From contig NC_049994.1 in NCBI RefSeq assembly GCF_000003815.2, positions 6,352,543 through 6,416,542 of the forward strand: a stretch of DNA of 64,000 nt. The letters are read 5' to 3'. The DNA is from Branchiostoma floridae. Lineage: Eukaryota; Chordata; Leptocardii; Amphioxiformes; Branchiostomatidae. The notes beneath the pieces were generated by a model. It saw only the letters and a list, made by a program, of their open reading frames with translations, was not told where the DNA came from and did not search any database. Both the position numbers and the translations under genes were made by a program. Positions 57,774 to 64,000 of the stretch are shown here, one piece after another. The stretch's first letter is position 1, and each line of letters starts with the position of its first letter.

Positions 57774-58610
57774 CTAAACAGCAAAGATATAATTCTATTC
57801 ATTACCTTCACCAAGTAAGTTATATTTTCGGTTATGGCATTGGTGTGTGAGTCTTTGAGGTTAACACTACATAACTCGAGAAGCTGAGTATGGATTTTCA
57901 TGATATTTGGTACTTGAGTAGCGGTTGCGGGAGGGGAAGGAAGGTCGAGTCCGTTTGTTTGTGGAAAACATAACTCGAGACGTTGCGGATGGTTTTGCAT
58001 GATTTGCAATTGATGGATAGGTAGGGGTTGGGAAAATGAAGGTCAAGCTCGATTATGGGCCTCCAGGCAGCAAGTTATGGTACTGCAGCGGAGGTTCAAA
58101 GCTGGAGGTAAAATTTTCCTCAAGTGCCCATTCATGAGTTTTTAGTGGATACGTCTTCTTTTTTTTAATTCCAGTGGCCGATTTTGTTTTAGACTTTGAA
58201 AGGGAATAACTCCAGAAAGGTTGGACGGATTTTAATGGTAGTTGGTGTGTTGATAACCTTTTTTAGTTTGTGTGATGATTTATATAAACAAGTTATCATT
58301 ATGTTAATTTATACCTAATTTATATAGTCAATTAAGAAAGTTGAGAAATATCATGCACTACACGATAAGACATGTTTTTTTTTGGGGGGGGGGCAGTAGC
58401 TTTATATACATTCGCCAAGAAGGTTAATATGTTATTGGTAGCGTTCGTGGGGAACGCAAGTACATGCAGTAATTTGCTACTTTGGTAGGTACTCGCTCTT
58501 CAGTAATACATGAATGATAGTAAAAATCTTGAATAAAGGCATTGTTATTTGCATGAAAGTTCATCTGTGTTGGTAGAATACATTAATGGAAAACATTGCT
58601 AACACTTTAT

Positions 58611-58768
58611 CTCCAACACTGATTAAACTATCAAACAATTAAACTATAGGGACTTTCGGACGAACTTCATCGACCTTGTTCACAGAATGACCCTTCTATC
58701 TCGAGCAGTGACGTCATGAACACGCCACTTTTTCAGGAGGGGGGGGCATAAGTATCAGAAAGTGCATG
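58611..58768. repeat. Single-arm relative of the 33525-33917 foldback
   Basis: Contains TATAGGGACTTTCGG, ACCTTGTTCACAGAATG, CAGTGACGTCATGAACACGC and GCATAAGTATCAGAAAG. No second arm follows. Confidence 0.65.
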
Positions 58769-58964
58769 ATTATTTGTTTTATAGGGATGTGTTCGTGGAA
58801 CTCATTAAACAGGGAAAGGATTATGTTAAGTTAACGTACAGACTGGATGTGGATAGTTTGTGATGTGATGGCCATTGTTGTGAGTGAACTGGTCCTGTTT
58901 GATTGACATTGTGGACGTGTCTTCTACAGAGCACGCAGGCGTCATAAAGGACATATACAACCTA

Positions 58965-59274
58965 AAGCTAAGGGCACAACCCGCCGTACGTGCAAATACA
59001 TGCTGCCTACGTGGGCAATCTTTTGGGATCCGTAAGTGGTAAGTACCAAATATTATTTGGAGCACGCAAACGCGCCGTAGAACTTTACGTGCAGGCAAAA
59101 CTTTGTGTGCCATCGGGCTTCGGATTCGCCCCCCTTACATGCATGTACGGGTGACTCGCTTGCCCTGTACAGCCGACCCTGTAGTACGTTTTTAGAAATA
59201 CGTGGCGGACGTGCACGTGGCCTCCCAAAAACGTACGTACAAATCGCACGTACGCCGGGTTGTGCCCTTAGCTT
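58965..59274. mobile_element. MITE, AAGCTAAGGGCACA family, copy 2
   Basis: Ends AAGCTAAGGGCACAACCCGC and CGGGTTGTGCCCTTAGCTT, about 310 bp, same size as 17427-17740. Confidence 0.85.
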
Positions 59275-60081
59275 TAGGCTTCACTAATGTCAATGATGAA
59301 TAATTTACTGTGCGTATATAGGAATGGGAACGGGATATGACATACTAGGCAACACATTCTATACACATTACGTACATTATGTTCTAAACACCTGAAGTCT
59401 TACCAACTGTAAAATTTTTAACCTTATATTCACACCCTTAAGCCACTGAACTTTCTCTAGAGGGATAAAAACTAGTTTAACCACTGGCTAATGTGTCTGC
59501 CAGATAAGTACCCATTATTCAGATGAACAAAGACTCAGAACCCAGTCACGATACATAGCACTCCGTAAGTTTCTTTTTTTAAATTTTCCTTTTTTACAGG
59601 CTAAGATAAGATAGTTATAGTGGATTTTTTTACATAATTTTCATTTGGTGCGGGTCAATATGTAGAATTTTCTGATCCCTGAACAAAATTGGTGAAAGTG
59701 GTTAGACTATATGTTTTGACCTTAAGTTTGACATTCCCTATCGCATGGAGACACTATAAGGATAGCGTGTGAGATTCTTTTCTTCCTCCGAGTATGTTAA
59801 ATAAATTCGAACAACTGCAAATTTGGCCACGTAAAGGCAAAGGCACACTTAGTTACAATAAGCATGCGAATATCTTCACTTGAACGAGACCGATCCAAGA
59901 TGGCGTCCAGGTAGGACACAATGCTGAACGCCCTCCGCTTAAAAACGCTGTTTTTGAGCGCATGCATTGAGTTTACCAGTTCACACCTTACCAGAACATG
60001 GATTACATGGTTAGAACGCGTTTGACCAAGAGAATTAGGCGCTCCGACTGCCAAACAAATGTTCAGCTCTAAGAAAGCTAG

Positions 60082-60255
60082 TCTCCAAACAGACCCTTCG
60101 GTGCCTTAGAGATACTTAAGTAGTATCAAAGCTGGCCAAGGAGTATAGCCGGCCAAAGGGAGTCAAACGGGCACCGGTGCCGGATATACTCCTTGCTTTA
60201 TTGGCCAGCTTTAATACTATCTCTAAGGCACCGTATACCATAGGTCTGCTTGGAG
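60082..60255. mobile_element. Foldback MITE
   Basis: TCTCCAAACAGACC at the left, GGTCTGCTTGGAGA at the right. Inner arms GGTGCCTTAGAGATA and TATCTCTAAGGCACC, then GCTGGCCAAGGAGTAT and ATACTCCTTGC. Confidence 0.8.
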
Positions 60256-60279
60256 ATTCATGGCATATACATGGGTCAT

Positions 60280-60870
60280 TGACCTGGATCAGTTCACTTC
60301 ACTTGACATGAAAGGCTATTATAAAGAATCCATTAAAGCAGCTCTTAGTCGTCAACTTCAACAATATGTCGCCAAGTTAGCCGAGGTGCAAGCCAAAAGG
60401 GACAAGTTGAGTCAAGTAGTAATGAGACGGTAGGATGTGCTGGAGGGTAGAATTGACAACCTGAAAGTGGCAGACATGGAGAATGCACCCCTCCCACCCC
60501 ACCCACCTCCTACTCGATCAACTTGATACTCGAACAATACACGAGAACATTCGCAGAATTCCAGCGCTGCCTGGGGAGACAGGGGAGGATTAACTCTTGA
60601 ACTAGTGAGCCTTCGTCTATCTATCGCGCTCATCGGCTTGGTTCAGCTAGGAATTCCGGAAAGACAACTTTGCACGCGTTATGGTGGGAAAATTCGTATC
60701 ATGGCAAGACCGCGATCGACTCTTCCGCGCCCGAGCTAAACTGAAGGGAAAGAAGGATGACCACGGGAGACCCTTGCTGATTATTGCGGACCTAACAAGG
60801 AAAACCATCGCACCTTCTCAGCTGCTTTGTCTCAAAGGAGAGACAACTTGATCATAGCCTGGATACCATA
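60280..60870 (+). pseudogene. LINE ORF1-like remnant
   Basis: Broken frames read as a coiled-coil segment (GYYKESIKAALSRQLQQYVA, then KLAEVQAKRDKLSQ) followed after stops by VGKFVSWQDRDRLFRARAKL and LLIIADLTRKTIAP. The order (coiled coil, then a basic RNA-binding C-terminal domain with FxDLT-like motif) resembles L1-type ORF1 proteins. It has in-frame stops and shifts, so it is a dead copy. Assignment by pattern only. Confidence 0.4.
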
Positions 60871-60887
60871 CCCCAACCTCAACTTAA

Positions 60888-60912
60888 TATATATATATAT
60901 ATATATATATTA
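60888..60912. repeat. (TA)n microsatellite
   Basis: About 12 TA units, 18 bp after the LINE ORF1-like remnant. Confidence 0.9.
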
Positions 60913-62134
60913 TTATATCTTTCGTGTTGGGGTCTGGCAGGATGGCTGTAGAAAGATTCTCGAAGGCCCTTGATCAGAGGGATGAGAACCTAGGATTGAT
61001 GACCACTCACACCACAGGTAGCCAGCCACAGCACACCACAGTTGGTCAGCAGGCTATCACAGTAGCGAATCACGGACTAAATTTTTAGATATGGCTCAAG
61101 GGTGTATTGAGTTATTTTTCAAAATAACAACAGAACTTTGTTCAAAACTGCAAGCTTTGTACCCTGTTCGATAAACTGAGATCTCAACGAGGTAACAACC
61201 TCTAACTCAGAGGTACATGTGGTGTCTTATCTATAGTAACTGCTACATTTCATCTCTTACTGGTCACTGTTATGGATTCAAAATATACAGTTGGGGGTCT
61301 TTAACCAATCATGGCTGGGGTGTAAATTGCCTCATTCTGATTCTGCTGGTGGAGTTTTTTGCCCACTATAAGGGGCAAAATTGAGAAGAAGGCATATCCC
61401 ATTCGGGAACTTCTTACTTGTAGCATTAGAAGTTATGTATAGGTGAACATCGTTGAACATTAATTATGCAAATGAGGTCCTCGTCTGCGTAAATCATCAG
61501 AAAATGCGATAAAAACATTTTTTAACATAGATTGTGTACGTCTGTTCTTTGGAAGAGATGATCAAGTAAACAATCTATACAAATGAGAACCTTATTTGTA
61601 TGAATAATGACAAACACAATTGATCCATGGCCAGCAGTTGTAAAAGGTAAAAATATTTGGCGAAGGTATGGGGTCGTGGAACTCTAGTTGCACGTAATTT
61701 GATGTTAAGCCTTTGTATTGGAAATTGAACAACCCATAGTGAGCCTTTGAATTTTGTTGTTGTTGTCTTATTCTTTTTGTTATAAAGTCCTCCTAACCAT
61801 TATTACAATCATTATAGTAATCACAAGCCATGTTTTGCATAGATTTTGAGGTTGGCCATATCCTGAGCTCATTCCTTTGCTTATGGAACGATATCTTGAT
61901 TTATTATTATGTTAATTTTGATTCTTGCATTTTGTTAATGTTGATTACTATTTTCCTATGTTGGATTGATTCACTCATAGTCGTACTAGCTACAGTTTGT
62001 GTTATGTATAATAATACTCTAATAATGAAACTTGCCCAAAGAAGTGCATAAATAAGCTTGACATTATCACTGTTGCAAGTTAACAAGACATAACCTAAAA
62101 CTCAGAACTTCTTCCCTATGCACAGGAATTTACC

Positions 62135-62598
62135 TATAGTCAAACCCGCCCAATCGACCACACGTGGGACTGGGAAAAAGCGGTTGATTTGAACAGGTGG
62201 TCGGTTAGAGGAGTATCGACTCACAACATGCCCGATGCATAGTGTAAATGGTTTCCGTTGTGTTTAATGGCAAAGATAAAACACACGCACCGCATCTGCC
62301 GCCATCATTATTTTAACATAACATCGTAATGGCAAATCCGACGCGAACTGGCCGAATTTGGCACAAAATCGCGCTAATTATCATCGGAAATCGAGGACAA
62401 CTCAAGGTCGAAAATGACGCGGTCGTTATGGACAGGTATTTGGTCCTATGTGGTCCCAATTTTTGGCGGTGGCGGCCGCGTTGGCCGGGTGGTCGCTGTG
62501 AAGAGGTCACTTAATGCTTACGTCAATGTGGAAAATTTTCGGGACCGAGAAAAAGCGGTCATAATGGCCAGGTGATCGCTGGGGTAGGTTTGACTGTA
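62135..62598. mobile_element. Probable MITE (CAGTCAAACC termini)
   Basis: Left TATAGTCAAACCCGCCCAAT and right GGGTAGGTTTGACTGTA form inverted ends of about 15-25 bp. Internal copies of AAAAGCGGT and GGTGGTCG / GGTGATCG suggest subterminal repeats. Confidence 0.6.
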
Positions 62599-63303
62599 TC
62601 ATAATTATAGCGATCCAGTTGCCTAAGGCAATTTTTGGCAACCTTAAAAAGACTTAGGATCATACTGTGTCAAAAGTCTGAAGAAAAATATTATTGTTTT
62701 CATCCTCAAATTAAAATTTCATTGCACAAACAAATCCTTGGTAGCTCATAAACCATGCCTTTAGCATATTTACTAGCAATAAACTATCACTTTATTTATG
62801 ATCAGCCTTCTTGATAAAGATGACAAGTGGACACCATATGTCCTGTACGATCAACTTCATTTGATGGAAAGTTCTGTTGATACACACTGACCAAATGCGA
62901 TAACAGTGTTGTTAATCCATACCAAATGTCATGTTGTCTGGCTGATTATATTAAATAATACTTAGTAAGTAAGTAAAGAAAAGGCATTGCTTGACCTTCA
63001 GTCAAAAGTATTCTAATACTAACTAGAAAGGCCGACATTTCCTTGAGAGCAAACACAAAATATTTCAGCCATCTCCCTTCCCGTGGAACAATTTTCCAAA
63101 ATCAAAATTCATGTGTGGATTGAAATATAACAATAATGTGCTGTGTGGACTTTCCATATTTATGGCAATCGAAACGTACACATTTCTCTTTGTCCGAAGG
63201 GGATTTGTCAACTACATTATGGTGTCCTTACCAAGCGTCTGATGACCTAATCTTCTAAAGTTCTTATAACTGTCATTTCACGATTGTGTTTTTTGTTTTT
63301 CAG

Positions 63304-63437
63304 ATTTTTCTCCTGACAACCAACTTAAATCTAAGTGAACAATGTCTTCAACCCGCAGCGATGTCTCTGTGCTCATTCCTTTCGCCAAGGAAGACAACGG
63401 CACCAGAGAAGTCTTGCGCCAATGCCCAACAGTACAG
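63304..63437 (+). CDS. First coding exon of an unidentified gene
   Basis: A strong acceptor (TTTTTGTTTTTCAG) precedes 63304, then 38 bases of 5' UTR and an ATG at 63342. 32 codons follow (MSSTRSDVSVLIPFAKEDNG, then TREVLRQCPTVQ) before CAG/GTAGAT at 63437/63438. No signal peptide and no recognised domain. The rest of the gene lies to the right. The frame remains open past the donor to 63569, so an unspliced form with a short tail is possible. Confidence 0.5.
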
Positions 63438-63829
63438 GTAGATGTAAAAGTTAAAACATGCAACGAGGCCCACAAGGGGGATTCTTTAAACACCCTTGGC
63501 GACGCCGAGGGTGTTATGGAACCCCCAAGTGGGCTTGTGACCCTATTTGCCCATAGTATGCCTGAGTGACCATGTTCTCTTTTAGAACATAGCCCGAAGA
63601 CTTTCTTCTTCTTTTTCTAAAACTGAATCAAGGACAATTTATATTCAGGATATTGCATTATATTTAAAAAAAGAGATGATCTGAGTTAAAGTCAGTCTCT
63701 GATGATCAATGAACCATACTCCTACGCAGGGACATCTAACAGCCAAACCACCTGTCTGGATGTGCCCTGCTCATTCAACCGTCACTCTTGATTCCTGACC
63801 GCCCTTCGTATAAATATTAAAGAGTTTAC

Positions 63830-63832
<3 letters not shown>

Positions 63833-63909
<77 letters not shown>
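63833..63909. repeat. (TA)n microsatellite
   Basis: About 38 TA units. Confidence 0.95.
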
Positions 63910-63912
<3 letters not shown>

Positions 63913-63978
63913 ACGCCCGGCTTTGAAAACAGAAAGTCTATCCTCTGATTGACTGACATCTGTATGGAGAGTGAGAGA

Positions 63979-64000
63979 CGGGGGGGGGGGGGGGGGGGGG
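63979..64000. repeat. Poly-G tract at window end
   Basis: About 20 G in a row up to the window edge. Shorter G or C runs at 6601, 23034, 26970, 27456 and 35387 suggest either real homopolymers or sequencing artefacts. Confidence 0.9.

Larger units (their letters stand above)
57774..63303. other. Gene-poor region of repeats
   Basis: No exon recognised. In order: dispersed repeat with AACTCGAGAAGCTG (57870-58250), poly-G tract (58385), one-arm foldback relative (58611-58768), MITE (58965-59274), foldback (60082-60255), LINE ORF1-like remnant (60280-60870), (TA)n (60888-60910), GGTATGGGGTCGTGGAACTC repeat (61665), MITE (62135-62598). The 5' exons of the PLPPR-like gene could be here or beyond the window. 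Confidence 0.6.

Overview
This is a draft-quality eukaryotic (animal) genome window: four runs of N, GT-AG introns, abundant short inverted-repeat transposons (MITEs), LINE and SINE debris and microsatellites. The gene content (a tandem angiotensin-converting-enzyme cluster, stand-alone NHL-repeat proteins, a phospholipid-phosphatase-related gene) together with the very high MITE load suggests an invertebrate deuterostome, most likely an amphioxus (Branchiostoma). The species is inferred, not proven.

Layout. 1-516: 3' part of a LINE reverse transcriptase, minus strand. 1007-47248: three tandem ACE-type peptidyl-dipeptidase genes, all on the minus strand (5' ends on the right). Gene A (start 20796) runs off the left edge. 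It encodes signal peptide + ACE domain 1 + LDL-receptor class A (LDLa) module, spliced in frame to a second ACE domain (exons to 1007), so it is a two-domain, somatic-ACE-like gene with an LDLa linker. Its exon 2 has a one-base deletion beside a sequence gap. Genes B (31645-23518) and C (47248-34012) each have 14 exons and encode 684 residues: signal peptide, one catalytic domain with HEMGH and the third zinc ligand, LDLa, and a 27-residue hydrophobic C-terminus resembling a GPI-anchor signal. Exon sizes and phases are the same in all copies apart from one extra codon in exon 12 of A. The A/B and B/C intergenic regions are homologous, so the cluster grew by tandem duplication.

50300-53919: two intronless NHL-repeat genes, head to head (minus then plus). 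Their last 135 shared residues are identical while the first halves have diverged, which points to gene conversion. 54869-57773: four 3'-terminal exons of a minus-strand phospholipid-phosphatase-related gene whose three catalytic motifs are all degraded. 57774-63303: no recognised exon, only MITEs, a LINE ORF1-like remnant and simple repeats. 63304-63437: first coding exon of an unidentified plus-strand gene.

The most notable points are the ACE+LDLa architecture with single- and double-domain forms side by side, the converted NHL pair, the duplicated exon 9 splice-donor array, a dispersed repeat carrying a hammerhead-ribozyme-like core, a palindromic array split by a SINE, and several MITE families, some with an empty site visible in a duplicated paralogous segment.
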